Shown one piece after another: positions 51,637 through 61,362 of a stretch of 64,000 nt of DNA. The position numbers and the translations under genes were made by a program. The notes under the pieces were generated by a model. The model was given only the letters and a program-made list of their open reading frames with translations. It did not search any database and was not told where the DNA came from. The stretch comes from Streptomyces sp. P3 (GTDB taxonomy: Bacteria > Actinomycetota > Actinomycetes > Streptomycetales > Streptomycetaceae), in NCBI GenBank assembly GCA_016893485.2, contig JAFEKX020000002.1, positions 53,209 to 117,208 on the forward strand. Direction: 5' to 3'. Within the stretch, counting starts at the first letter, position 1. Every line of letters starts with the position of its first letter.

Positions 51637-52110
51637 TTGGCCTGGCGCGGAAGGGGTTCCTCGCGGGTCGTCGCGGCGTAATGTCGGAGTACGAGGACGA
51701 ACTCCGGGCCTGAGACCGGCCGGAGGGTGGGGCCGCCGCCGGGGCATCGGCGTCCCCGGCGGCGGCCGTGGCGCGGGGACAGGCGGCTTCCCCACCGCGG
51801 TGTCCTCGCACCGATCGTCCTCACCAGCGTCCGGGGTGCGCGGGAGTTCACCCCGGCCCGAAAAGCTGGGAGGACAGGGTCGGAGCCGTGTTGTCGGCGA
51901 TACGGCTCCGACCGTCACTCGCCCCGGGGCTGGGGGCCATGCATGCGGGCTCGGCATCCGGTGGCCGGCTGGCGCCGGTGAAGCGGACGACTGCCCTGGG
52001 AGCAGGATAGAACCAGGCAGCGAATCGGCGACACCCCCGACTTCCGGCCCTCGTGGCGGTATCGGACCGGGTGCGGGCAGTCGGCTGTGGTGCTCAGGCG
52101 GCCTGCGGCA
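51637..52110. other. gap without a supported gene
   Basis: No recognisable coding sequence, RNA gene or repeat. Confidence 0.4.
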
Positions 52111-52256
52111 TCACGCAGCCGTGGGCGGGACACGGGAGGCCAGGATCATCGCCTGCGCCCCCTCGCGGATCTGGTCCTTCTCGGCGTCGGTGAAGGCGAA
52201 GTCCCCGGCCAGCTCTTCCCAGGAGACGGCCTGGGGTCCTTGAGGTGATCAGTCAT
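52111..52256 (-). pseudogene. truncated antitoxin gene downstream of a RelE/HigB-like toxin
   Basis: ATG 52256 overlaps the toxin end by eight bases. After one base shift near 52235 the peptide reads WEELAGDFAFTDAEKDQIRE, GAQAMILASR and stops at 52111. This is the helical lead-in of an XRE-type antitoxin, but the HTH itself is missing. The antitoxin is therefore probably non-functional. Confidence 0.45.
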
Positions 52257-52617
52257 CGCGCCTCGTCCTCTGCGTCGGCTCGCTTCCAATCCAATGCTCC
52301 GCGTACGCCTGCTCCGTCTGGGGCACTGCCATGCGGTACCAGCCAGACCAGTTGCCCGCCTTGTCACCGCCGGCCAGGATCACGGCCTGGCGGTCCGGGT
52401 CACACACGAACAGCAACCGCACTTCCGTGGACCCTGCCGAACCGGGGCGAAGTTCCTTGAGGTTCGACAACGCCGGACCCCTGACTGTGTCCACCAAGGG
52501 ACGGCCCAGCGCGGGACCTTCCTCCTGAAGAGCAGTGACAGCCTGACCGACCTGGAGCAGGGTGTCACGATCAGTACGGTGCAGTCCGTGAAGCCACGAA
52601 AGAGCCGGTTCGACCAC
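52249..52617 (-). CDS. RelE/HigB-type toxin
   Basis: The C-terminal two thirds are typical of type II toxins that cleave mRNA: LQEEGPALGRPLVDTV, NLKELRPGSAGSTEVRLLFV, RQAVILAGGDKAGNWSGWY. The usual opening strand is replaced by VVEPALSWLHGLHRTDRDTL; GTG 52617 is the nearest start, but none has a good ribosome site. It precedes a truncated antitoxin, the reverse order typical of HigBA. A toxin without a complete antitoxin is expected to be weakly active or silent. Confidence 0.6.
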   Translation of the reverse strand: MVEPALSWLHGLHRTDRDTLLQVGQAVTALQEEGPALGRPLVDTVRGPALSNLKELRPGSAGSTEVRLLFVCDPDRQAVILAGGDKAGNWSGWYRMAVPQTEQAYAEHWIGSEPTQRTRRDD

Positions 52618-52794
52618 GGCCCGGACGTTCTCGACCGAGGGCAGCCCCTTGCCACCGCGGGCAAAGCCCCAGCGGCCGAGAGGGACGCTCCGCCCACAGC
52701 CCCGGCCAGACGGCACAAAAACAGCCAGCACGCCGGCCAGACCGGTAAAGGACTGCGCAGCCCTCGGCCCGGGCCGCCGTACCGGCCGGCCGGG

Positions 52795-53709
52795 TCAGGC
52801 GGTGCGGGAGGCGGCGGGGGCGGGCAGGGGGTGTGGTCGGGGCGGGCGGTGAGGATGGAGCGCTGCAGGCGGCCCAGCGGGGCCGAGGGCTCCAGGCCCA
52901 GTTCGGTGACGAGGGTGGCGCGCAACCGCTGGTAGACGTCCAGGGCCTCGCCGCGCCGGCCCGCGCGGTGCAGCGCGACCATGAACTGGCCGTGCAGGCT
53001 CTCGTGCATCCGGTGCCGGCTGACCAGCACCGTCAGTTCCGGCAGCAGCTCACGGTGGCGGCCCAGGTGCAGGTCGGCGTCGATGCGCTGGGCCAGCGCG
53101 CACAGCCGCGCCTCCTCCAGCCTGCGCGTCTCCATCTCGATCTGGCTGCCGGCCTGCACCCCGCTCAGCGCCGGCCCGTTCCACAGGCACAGCGCGCCGG
53201 CCAGCCGGCGCGCCGCCCCCCGCGTAGTCCTCGGCGTCCATCGCCCGGTACCCGGTCCCCGCCCGCCGCTCGAACTCCCGGTGGTCGACCGTGCCGCCCC
53301 CGTCCGCAGCAGGTAACCCCCGCCACCGTGGCCAGCACATCCTTGGCCCCCAGCCGCCCACCGTCCCCGCCGTCGGCACCGTCCCCACCTGCACCCGCGC
53401 CTGCGCCGTCGCCGTCATCTGCGTCTGCGCCTGCGTCTGCGTCCGCGGTGCCGTCGGGCCGGCGCGGGCCCGGTGCGGCCAGCGCCGTGCCGATCAGCTC
53501 GCGCAGCTGCAGGACGTAGGTCTGCAGCGTGGTCCGCGCACTGCGCGGCGGCAGCGCCCCCACAACTCCTCGACCAGCGCGGACACCGGCACCACCTGAT
53601 CGGGGTGCAGAGCCAGCAGCCCCAGCACCCGCCGCGGCTTGGGAGCCGTCGGCACCACCGACACACCGTTCACCCGTACCGCCAGCCAGCCCAGCACTTC
53701 GATCTCCAC
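52795..53709 (-). CDS. SARP-family transcriptional activator 3 (multiply frameshifted)
   Basis: The winged helix has VEIEVLGWLAVRVNGVSVVP, KPRRVLGLLALHPDQVVPVS and TTLQTYVLQLRELI; the activation domain has LERRAGTGYRAMDAEDY, ARLCALAQRIDADLHLGRHR and LHGQFMVALHRAGRRGEALD. GTG 53709. A stretch rich in Asp, Ala and Gly (about 53375-53450) lies between the two domains. Frame changes near 53570, 53325, 53260 and 53215; the likely stop is 52795. It is the closest relative of SARP2 here and has the same ARE-like box upstream. Confidence 0.85.
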
Positions 53710-53795
53710 ACCCAACTCCCCACACGGCCGCCACGACAGCAGCGGCCCACACCGGACCGCCCGGCACCCGGACCGACACGGCACGGGAACCCCTC

Positions 53796-53826
53796 GATAA
53801 AAAAACAGCACGGACGGTTTGTCAAT
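53796..53826 (-). promoter_or_regulatory. ARE-like box upstream of SARP3
   Basis: AAAACAGCACGGACGGTTTG at 53802-53821 matches the SARP2 box (AAAACAGGCCGGACGGTTTG) in 17 of 20 bases and continues with the shared TCAAT. It lies about 95 bases upstream of the SARP3 start. Confidence 0.72.
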
Positions 53827-53829
53827 GTC

Positions 53830-55873
53830 CTGGTGGACATCCCGCCGCCGCGAGCGCACAGATCCGGCCAACCCTGACGCGCGTGCCGAGCAGCCGGCCC
53901 AGGCGACCCCGCCGGCAGGGCTAGCAGGGCTAGCAGGGTGACTCAACCCGCCCGGCACGGCACGGCCGGCACGTGCCCACCACCCGGCCGGCCCGGCTCG
54001 GACTAGCCGCGCCGGCACGGCCGGCGCCAGGACGCAGGAGGGCGTCCGCCCGGGCGGGTGCGGGTCAGGGGAACCGGCCGGTACGGGATACCGGGGCGGA
54101 GCGCCCCGGGGTGCGGGGGCGGGGTGCCGGGACCGGAGGGAGCCGGGGGCCGGGTGAGGGGGTGTCCGGGCCGGAAGGCGGGGGTGTGGCACGGGGAGGG
54201 GTGCGGAGAGGGTGCGGGGACGGAAGCGGGAGTGCCGGTCCCGGTCTTCGCCGCGCAGCAGGCCCGGTCCGGCGGACGGGCGCCCCCACCCAGGGAGGCC
54301 GAAGGCAGCCGCGCACGGGGCGGCGGCCGTGCGTGCGCTGCCGTCCTGGCCGCAGGCCGGGCCGTCCGCCGCCAGCCGTCAGTGGCTGCCCCGGCGGCAG
54401 CAGGAAAGCGGGGCCGGCAGAGCGCGGGGCGGCGGGAAGGGCACCGGCCGGGCTGAGCGGGCGCGAAAAAGGGGCGTCCAGTCTTCCCGGGGCGCGGGAA
54501 AATGCCGGTGGCATCGAGACCGACACGCGGTGCTACGGCGCCGCCCACCCGGGCAGTCGGCGGCAGCCGGAACCGGCACGCCACGAACCGCGCCGGCCCC
54601 ACCGCGTCGCGCGCACCGAACCCTCGAAACCCGCCGCCGCGCCGCACGTGCGGCTGCCCGAGGCGGGTCCCGCCCGCGCCGGCCGCATCACCACCACCCT
54701 CACCGCACCCGCGTCCGTGACCCTCGGCGCAACCCGCCACCCGCCCCGCCCGGCCCTGCGGCCACCCACCCGCCCGCCACAGCACGTACACCTCGACGCA
54801 CGACGCCCGGGCCACACCGGCACCGAGCCGGAAACCGGCCCGCAGCACCACACCCCTCACGCAACCACCCGGCCGGGGACACTGCCTCACGCCGGCCCGA
54901 TGCCGCACAGCCCCCGCAACCCCCACCCCGCGCCCGCCCCGCCGGCTCACGCAGGGGTACACGCCGCCGGCTCCCCCACCGCGCCCGCCACGCCCTCCCC
55001 CGCCCTGCCCTGGCCCCGGAGAGCCCACACGGCGCTCCACCGCCACCGCCCCCGGTCACCGCACAGGCACCGCCAGGACCCGACGGCAACCCCCGACCGG
55101 CGAAACCCTCCACCACACCGTCCGGACCAGAACCTCCCGGCTGTACGCCCCACACCCCCGCATCCGCATCCGCATCCGCATCCGTGCGACACCCCCGCGC
55201 GAGCCGCGCCACACCTCACCGGACACGCTCGCATCCGTGCCGGGTACGCCCACCGGCGTCCGGCGCCGGGCACCACCCCGGCACCGACGGCCACGGGCCC
55301 CGCCGCCGGACCCTGCACCGGCACCCCGCGCCCGGACTCCGCGCCGCAGACAGCCACAGGTACCCGGCCCGCCGGAAGGGGCAGACCCGGTCGCGGTACG
55401 CCATGCCCTCGACGCGGAAGCCGAACCCGCCCCCGCCCAGGAGCCGTCCGGCCCCGGCGCGCAGTTGGTCGGCACGGCCCGGTGTGCCGGTCCCGAACAC
55501 CGCCCCGCCGAGGACCGCGGTGCCGGCGGCGAACTCCCGCACCGCGCGCACCGGCACATACAAGGCCACCCGCCCACACCCGGAGACCACAGCACACCGC
55601 ACCACAGCACACCGCGGCGCACCGCAGCGGGGGCGCGGGCACGGGCACGGGGGCGCGTCGGTGCCCGCGCAGGCGGCCTGCCGTGACGGCCGCCGCAAAC
55701 CCCTCCACGGCGCACCCCTCCCCACGGCACGGCCCGGCCCGGCGCCACCCCCGCCCTGCCGCCCCGCTCCGCCGTCACTCCACACCGTCACAACAAACCG
55801 CACGCGTGGTTTACATAAACGGGTCAGGGACGTCCCCGCCGAACCGGCCACATCCTTACGGTCCCCGGCGCGG
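53830..55873. other. 2-kb region without a recognisable gene
   Basis: Open frames exist on both strands but consist mostly of Arg/Pro/Ala or Gly/Cys/Val low complexity. The only stretch that looks codon-like is on the minus strand at about 55350-55570 (VALYVPVRAVREFAAGTAVL, GGGGFGFRVEGMAYRDRVC); I could not assign it to a family or find its start. The rest may be spacer or badly disrupted coding DNA. Confidence 0.4.
55793..55816. promoter_or_regulatory. ARE-like palindrome near accE
   Basis: AAACCGCACGCGTGGTTT at 55795-55812 is an inverted repeat with an ACGCGT centre, flanked by ACA and ACAT, much like the box at 38911. It lies just downstream of accE on the minus strand, so it may control the unidentified minus-strand stretch that follows. 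Confidence 0.6.
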
Positions 55874-56080
55874 TCACCGCCAGGCGCGGGGAGGCCGGTA
55901 GGCCGGCGCCGTGCGTTCCGGGCTCCACACCTCCCCCGCCTCCGGCCCGGCGCCGCTTCCCTCGCAGGGCTCCTCCCCGCGGGCGGCCAGTACCGCGCAC
56001 AGCACGGCGCACAGCGCCGCCAGCTCCTCCCTGCTCGCCCGCCCGCGCTCCACCCGGAAAACACTCTCCGCGCTGCTCAC
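55874..56080 (-). CDS. accE: acyl-CoA carboxylase epsilon subunit
   Basis: A 68-residue protein that stimulates actinobacterial acyl-CoA carboxylases by binding the alpha/beta core. It has the family pattern: FRVERGRASREELAALCAVL near the N terminus, an acidic variable middle, and the conserved ending AGEVWSPERTAPAYRPPRAW. GTG 56080 has a strong AAAGGAGG upstream. It is intact. Unusually, it is 11 kb away from the beta-subunit gene at 42660 rather than beside it. No alpha (biotin carboxylase) gene is in the window, so a chromosomal one is presumably shared. Confidence 0.8.
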   Translation of the reverse strand: MSSAESVFRVERGRASREELAALCAVLCAVLAARGEEPCEGSGAGPEAGEVWSPERTAPAYRPPRAWR

Positions 56081-56375
56081 CCGGCCCGCACCTCCTTTAT
56101 CCCGACGTGCGGCCACCCTGCGCCCGCGCCCTGGAGGACCACTGACGCCCCGCTCGAGAACCACCCCCGGCACACCCCCGCACCCCCGCCCGCCCCGGCC
56201 TCGGCCCGGCCCCGGCCGTCTCCCGCGCACCCGCCGCCGGGCGTGGGCGGCGGGCTGTGCCGGGGCCTGCCGGGGCGGCGCCGGCGGGGTGTGCGGGGGC
56301 GGTTGCGCGGTTCGGCCATCCGGCACGGAGCGGGTTCTTCCACATCCCGTGCCCCGGAAGCCCCGATACCCCTAG

Positions 56376-56400
56376 AAAGAAAACCGAGTGGTATGTATCT
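56376..56400 (+). promoter_or_regulatory. ARE-like sequence upstream of afsA
   Basis: AGAAAACCGAGTGGTATGTAT at about 56379-56399 resembles the AACCG-n-GTGGT arrangement of the boxes at 38911 and 55795. It is 310 bases upstream of the AfsA start. A second A+T-rich patch (TTCAGTTTTTATCG) at 56661-56678 is nearer to the start and may be the promoter. Confidence 0.45.
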
Positions 56401-56707
56401 TCTGGTCCGGAAGCACCGCGCCACCGCACGGCACGGCACCACCCCGCACAAGCACCCCGCACCACCGCACGGCACCGCGCTGCCGCACGCCCGCACGCCC
56501 CGCACACCCGCACCACGGCACGCCCCGCACGACACGGCACGGCATCACATGTCCCGCCGCACCACCCCGCACCCCGCACCGCTTTCTGCCCCGCCCCGGT
56601 CCGGCGGGGCGGCAGGGAGCCCGGGAGGCGGAAGCACCCCACCCCGATCCGCACTGTTCTGTTCAGTTTTTATCGTTTCGTCCCGATCCCGGCCCAAGGG
56701 GGGAACC

Positions 56708-57726
56708 ATGTCCGCGCACACGTTCCAGGCCCACCGCCCGGCCCTCACCACCACACCCGCCCTGCCCGCCCCGGCCGCCGCCAGTGCGGCTGCCGCCCCG
56801 GCACCGCTACCCGCGGGCGGAATACCGGCCGGCCGGGACGCCTACGCCCACCTGTCCCTGACCCGGACGGTGCCCAAGGAGTTCGTCCACCGCGCCTCCG
56901 TCGCCGAGGTCCTGCTCACCGACTGGCAGCCAGCCGGCGAGGACCGCTTCACCGTCAGCGCCCAGTGGCCCCGCGGCCACTCCTTCTTCACCCCCATCGC
57001 CGGCTACCACGACCCCCTCATCGCCGCCGAAACGATCCGCCAGAGCGGACTCCTGCTCGCCCACACCGAATACGGCGTCCCCCTCGACCACAGCTTCGTC
57101 ATGCACGACCTCACCCTCACCCTCGACCCCGCCCACCTCCACGTCGGCACCGCCCCCGCCGCCCTCACCATCGACGTCACCTGCTCCGACATCACCCGCC
57201 GCCGCGGCCGCGCCGCCTCCCTGCGCTACACCAGCACCCTGCGCCGCGACGGCCACATCCTCGCCCGCGCCGACGCCTCCTGCACCTGCACACCCCCGCC
57301 GTCTACCAACGCCTGCGCGGCAACCGCACCCACACCACCCCCTCGCCCTCACCGCACCCACCGCACCCCAGACCGTCGGCCGCACCTCCCCACCGACGTC
57401 GTCCTCACCCCCACCCCCCACCCCCACACCTGGCAACTACGCACCGACACCCGCCACCCCATCCTCTTCGACCACCCCGTCGACCACATCCCCGGCATGG
57501 TCCTCCTCGAAGCCGCCCGCCAAGCCACCACCGCCCACCTCGGCCACCCCACCCTCCCCCTCACCCTCACCACCACCTTCACCAACTACGCCGAACTCGA
57601 CACCCCCTGCCACCTCCAAACCCACACCACCACCCCCATCACCCCCGGCCACCACACCACCCACATCACCTGCCACCAAAACAACCACCCCGTCTTCCAC
57701 TCCACCATCACCACCACCACCCCTAA
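56708..57726 (+). CDS. afsA: AfsA-type gamma-butyrolactone synthase (frameshifted)
   Basis: AfsA joins a beta-ketoacyl unit to dihydroxyacetone phosphate, the key step in making A-factor-type signals. It contains two hot-dog repeats: LTRTVPKEFVHRASVAEVLL, WPRGHSFFTPIAGYHDPLIA, AETIRQSGLLLAHTEYGVPL, SFVMHDLTLTL, then in the second half DHPVDHIPGMVLLEAARQAT and FTNYAELDTPCHL. ATG 56708 follows AAGGGGGGAACC. Frame changes near 57295, 57370 and 57720. Codons are strongly C-rich and G-poor, giving many Thr, His and Pro codons. It should supply the ligand for the three TetR receptors. Confidence 0.9.
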
Positions 57727-58980
57727 CCACCACCAACACCCCCACCCCACGGCACCCTGCACCCCGCAGCACCCGGCACCCGGCACCCGGCACCCGGCAC
57801 CCCACGGCACCCGCAGCACCCGGCACCACCCGGCACCACCCGGCCAGCCCGACCCACCCGCACCCCGCAACCCACCCCACCCCACACACCAACCCCGGCC
57901 CCGGCCCCGGCAACACACAGCACCCCACACACCAACCCACCCCCAGACCAGCCCCACCCCGAGCACCAGCACACGGGCACACCAGCTCAGCCCCAGGGCC
58001 CCGCTACCAAACGGGCACACGGCACCACACCAGGACCACGGTCCTGTCCGCGCCACCCGCCATTGAACCGCACAACCACACAACCGAACGGCTCACGGCT
58101 CACGGCTCACGGCTCACGGGAAGACCCGGCCCACAGCCGGAACGAGACACCCGCCCCCACCGGGTCGTACCCGGCCGCACCGGACAGTCCGCCGCCCCGG
58201 ACACGCCCGACGGCCATCACCACACACCCCAGGACTTCCCCACCCGCACCGCCACTCCCCGGCCACGCCGGCGCACCCCGGCCAGCACGCCACGGGCAAC
58301 GAACCGGCCCGCACAAACACCGCCGGCCACCGCCCGACAAAACCGGGGAAAGACCACGCGCCCGCCAGAAACCAGCCCCGCCCGGCACCTCCCCGCCCCG
58401 ACACTCAGCCGCTCAGCACGGCCCCCGGCCTCCGGTGACCGGCCAGCCACACAATCCCTGGCCGGCCACCCAAGGCCGGGGGCCGACTCACGAACCGAGC
58501 CCGCCGCGAACAACCCAGCACCCCCGAGCAAACCCGCACCACATCCACCCCAAGACCACCGCACACCAGCCGACGCGCCCACCCAACGGACACCACACCC
58601 ACCGAACGGACCACCCACACAAGCGCCCCGGCACCGGCGACCGGCAAAGGAAAACGGCCACCCACCGACGGACCCACACCGACCCGACAAGCACCAACGC
58701 CTCAAGCCCCCTCCGCGGCGACCCCGTACCCGCCACCAGCAGACCCAGCCGGCCAGGGCCCTCAACGCCGTCCCCTGCACCAAGGAACCAGCCCCGCCAA
58801 AACCAACCACATACATATGCGCACAAATCGCCCTAAAAGAGCACTATCTAAAGCCTTTCGCAGAAACCCGGCCCCACCCCCGCCCCCCGCACCCGCACCC
58901 GACGCACACCCGCCGCACACCACCACCACAGCCCCGCAACCGATCACCGCACACCCCTCCAGCCCCCACACCAAACCCCG
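57727..58980. repeat. C/A-rich gene-free stretch with tandem repeats
   Basis: No supported gene. Copies of GGCACCC/CCGGCAC lie at 57765-57802, and four copies of ACGGCTC at 58089-58118. The plus strand is very C-rich and G-poor over the whole interval, continuous with the flanking afsA and TetR 3 genes. Confidence 0.55.
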
Positions 58981-59009
58981 TAGACTATACGAACTGGACG
59001 GTATTTTTA
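58981..59009 (+). promoter_or_regulatory. ARE-like box upstream of TetR 3
   Basis: ACTATACGAACTGGACGG then TATTTTTA. The core ACTGGACGGT-TTTTA is shared with the TetR 2 promoter at 47998. It lies 67-95 bases before the ATG, the usual place for autorepression by a gamma-butyrolactone receptor. Confidence 0.65.
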
Positions 59010-59075
59010 CCCACCCCCGACCAACCCCACCACCAACCCCCGTCAACCCCCGGCCCACCACGAAAGAAGCCACCC

Positions 59076-59846
59076 ATGCCACCACCCAAACAAGACCGCG
59101 CCATCCGCACCCGCCACACCATCCTCATGGCCGCCGCCACTGTCTTCGAAGAACGCGGCTACCAAGCCGCCACCATCAGCGAAATCCTCACCACCGCCAA
59201 CGTCACCAAAGGCGCCCTCTACTTCCACTTCAAATCAAAAGAACAACTCGCCCAAGGCGTCCTCGCCGGACAAGACCAAAACCTCACCGTCCCCCCACAA
59301 CCCTGCAAAACCCAAGAACTCATCGACACCACCATGCTCCACGCCCACCGCCTCCAAACCGACCCCCTCGTCCGCGCCGGCGTCCGCCTCACCCTCGACC
59401 AACGCGCCGACGGACTCGACCGCACCGCCCCCTTCCACCACTGGACCACCATCGTCACCAACCTCCTCACCCAAGCCCAACAACAAGGCGAACTCCTCCC
59501 CCACGTCAACCCCCAAGAAACCGCCCAAATCCTCGTCGGCGCCTTCGCCGGCATCCAAGCCATGTCCCAAGCCACCACCAACTACCAAAACCTCCCCACC
59601 ACCATCACCGCCCTCCTCAAACACACCCTCCCCACCATCACCCACCCCGCCACCCTCACCACCCTCAACCTCACCCCCAACATCACCCACCTCACCAACC
59701 ACACCAACACGGGCGACAACGACGCGACAGACGAAGACGCGATCGACGACACAAACGACACAGACGGCACAGACGGCACCAGCAACGAGATCAGCAAAAA
59801 CGGATACACACAGACAGAAGCAAAAACAGCGGCAGCAACCCACTAA
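59076..59846 (+). CDS. gamma-butyrolactone receptor, ArpA/ScbR family 3
   Basis: An intact 256-residue TetR protein. DNA-binding part: KQDRAIRTRHTILMAAATVF, EERGYQAATISEILTTANVT, KGALYFHFKSKEQLAQGVLA; ligand domain: TTMLHAHRLQTDPLVRAGVR, LLPHVNPQETAQILVGAFAG, ALLKHTLPTITHPATL. The C-terminal 45 residues are an unusual Asp/Thr/Asn-rich tail. ATG 59076 follows GAAAGAAG. It is the best candidate for the true receptor, being unbroken, close to afsA, and preceded by an ARE-like box. C-rich, G-poor codon use matches afsA. Confidence 0.92.
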   Translation: MPPPKQDRAIRTRHTILMAAATVFEERGYQAATISEILTTANVTKGALYFHFKSKEQLAQGVLAGQDQNLTVPPQPCKTQELIDTTMLHAHRLQTDPLVRAGVRLTLDQRADGLDRTAPFHHWTTIVTNLLTQAQQQGELLPHVNPQETAQILVGAFAGIQAMSQATTNYQNLPTTITALLKHTLPTITHPATLTTLNLTPNITHLTNHTNTGDNDATDEDAIDDTNDTDGTDGTSNEISKNGYTQTEAKTAAATH

Positions 59847-60008
59847 CCCACGAACCGGCCAAAATCCCGGTCAGGACCGGAAGCTACCGCCACCCCACAG
59901 ACAACAACACCCGGCCATTTACACCACGACCGCTATCCGCAGCACCCACCCGAGAAGCGCCATCAAGCGGACAGCAATCAGTCAACCGCTGGAATACACA
60001 GCGCCGAA

Positions 60009-60453
60009 CTACCCTCCCGAGCCCACCTGTTGCTGACGGTCGACCGCCCCCGCCGCAACAAGGAGAGCCACCGTCTCGGGATGGGGACCGTTCTTCGCCC
60101 ACTCCAGAGGCGACCAGCCCATGCCCTGGTCCTCCCTCAGGTTCGGATCAGCACCGAAAGCCAACAACTCACGCACCGCCCCGGTATGCCCCCAACACGC
60201 AGCCGCGCACAACGCCGTACCCTCCGCACCAACCCCCTGCTCTCCACATCGGGAGAAGCACCCGCCAACAGGAGCAAACCAACGATCGCAGCCTCACCAT
60301 TCACCGCAGCCGCATAAAGAGGCGTAGTCCCCTCCCTATCGCAACACCCAGGATCAACCCCCGCCCCCAACAAGACCTTCACCGCAGCAACATCACCCCC
60401 TGAACCGCCACAAAAAGCCGCCCCACCAACTTCTTCCGCCACCGCCGATTCAC
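60009..60453 (-). CDS. ankyrin-repeat protein (frameshifted, beside the IS element)
   Basis: The start region is VNRRWRKKLVGRLFVAVQG (GTG 60453); after a shift near 60395 it continues GDVAAVKVLLGAGVDPGCCD, EGTTPLYAAAVNGEAAIVGL, then after a second shift near 60230 CAAACWGHTGAVRELLAFGA and GWSPLEWAKNGPHPETVALL. These are three to four ankyrin repeats, which bind proteins. The first codon is 11 bases from the end of the insertion element, so the native promoter has probably been displaced. Confidence 0.7.
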
Positions 60454-60463
60454 AAGAGCGAGA

Positions 60464-61362
60464 CTAACAACGGCTAACACCATGAGCCGAGTTGTCGGTG
60501 GGTGATGAGGCAGCACGCGAGTTCGAGGAACGCTTCGTGGATGTCGGCTCTGCGTTCCCACCGCATACGCAAGCGTCGGAAACCGTGCAGCCAGGCAAAG
60601 GTCCGCTCGACCACCCACCGGTAAGTACCCAGCCCAGTGCCGTGTCGGGTGCCGCGTCTGGCGATGGCCGGCACGATGCCACGGGCGCGGACCTGATCGC
60701 GGTAGGTGTCGTAGTCGTAGCCGCCAACGGCGAAGAGAGAGACGGGCCTGCGGCGGGGCCGGCCAACGCGGCCGCGGACCGGTGGGATCGCGTCAAGCAG
60801 CGGGATCAGCAGGATGACGTCATTGCGGTTGCCGCCGATCAGCAGGACCGCGAGCGGCGTGCCGTGCCCATCGGTGATGAGGTGGTGATCCGAGCCGGCC
60901 CGGCCCCGGGCGACCGGCGACGGCCCCGTGTGCTGCCCCCTTTTAACGCCCGGACGTGGGAGGAGTCGACCACGCAGCGGGACCAGTCCAGACGCGAAGC
61001 CGCGTTCAACTCAGCCAGCAGGACCTCGTACAGCCGCTGCCACACCCCTGCCCCGTTCCAGTCCCGCAGCCGGCGCCAGCACATCATGCCCGAACCGAAC
61101 CCCAACTCCTGCGGCAGGTACTCCCACTGGATCCCGGTGTGCAGCACGTACAAGATCCCGCATAGCACTTCCCGGTCCGGCAACGGCCTACGGCCGGGGT
61201 AGCGGAACCTGCGCTCACGCTGCCGCAACAGCGGCTCCAGGCGGTCCCACAACTCATCCGTCACGATCCACGGCGACGTTCCCACACCCGACCGAACGCT
61301 CAACTCCCGCACCGGTCACGGCAGCCAGGACCGATCCACCTCCTTGCGTTAGCCGTTGTCAG
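60464..61362 (-). mobile_element. IS5-family insertion sequence
   Basis: An element of about 0.9 kb bounded by inverted repeats: CTAACAACGGCTAAC at 60464-60478 and GTTAGCCGTTGTCAG at 61348-61362 (13 of 15 positions paired). It carries one transposase gene read by frameshifting. The stop of the transposase lies within the left repeat, and the stop used by the gene to the right lies within the right repeat. I could not define a convincing target-site duplication. Confidence 0.85.
60474..61312 (-). CDS. IS5-family transposase, probably made by programmed -1 frameshifting
   Basis: The first frame (61312 to 60839) has WIVTDELWDRLEPLLRQRER, GRRPLPDREVLCGILYVLHT, GIQWEYLPQELGFGSGMMCW and DWSRCVVDSSHVRALKGG. 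The second frame supplies HHLITDGHGTPLAVLLIGGN, SLFAVGGYDYDTYRDQVRAR and TYRWVVERTFAWLHGFRRLR. The frames join at AAAAGGGGGC (60935-60944 on the complement), where a -1 slip gives KGGQHTGPSPV. Many IS5 elements of the IS427 group express transposase this way, so here the shift is probably natural. DDE residues appear in place (D in VVDSS, D in GGYDYD, E in WVVERTFAW). Confidence 0.85.

Noticed and set aside
54212..58066. A 1284-residue plus-strand frame ending beyond afsA
   Set aside because: Only the afsA part has family motifs and a good ribosome site at 56708. The upstream 830 residues are low complexity and are antisense to accE.
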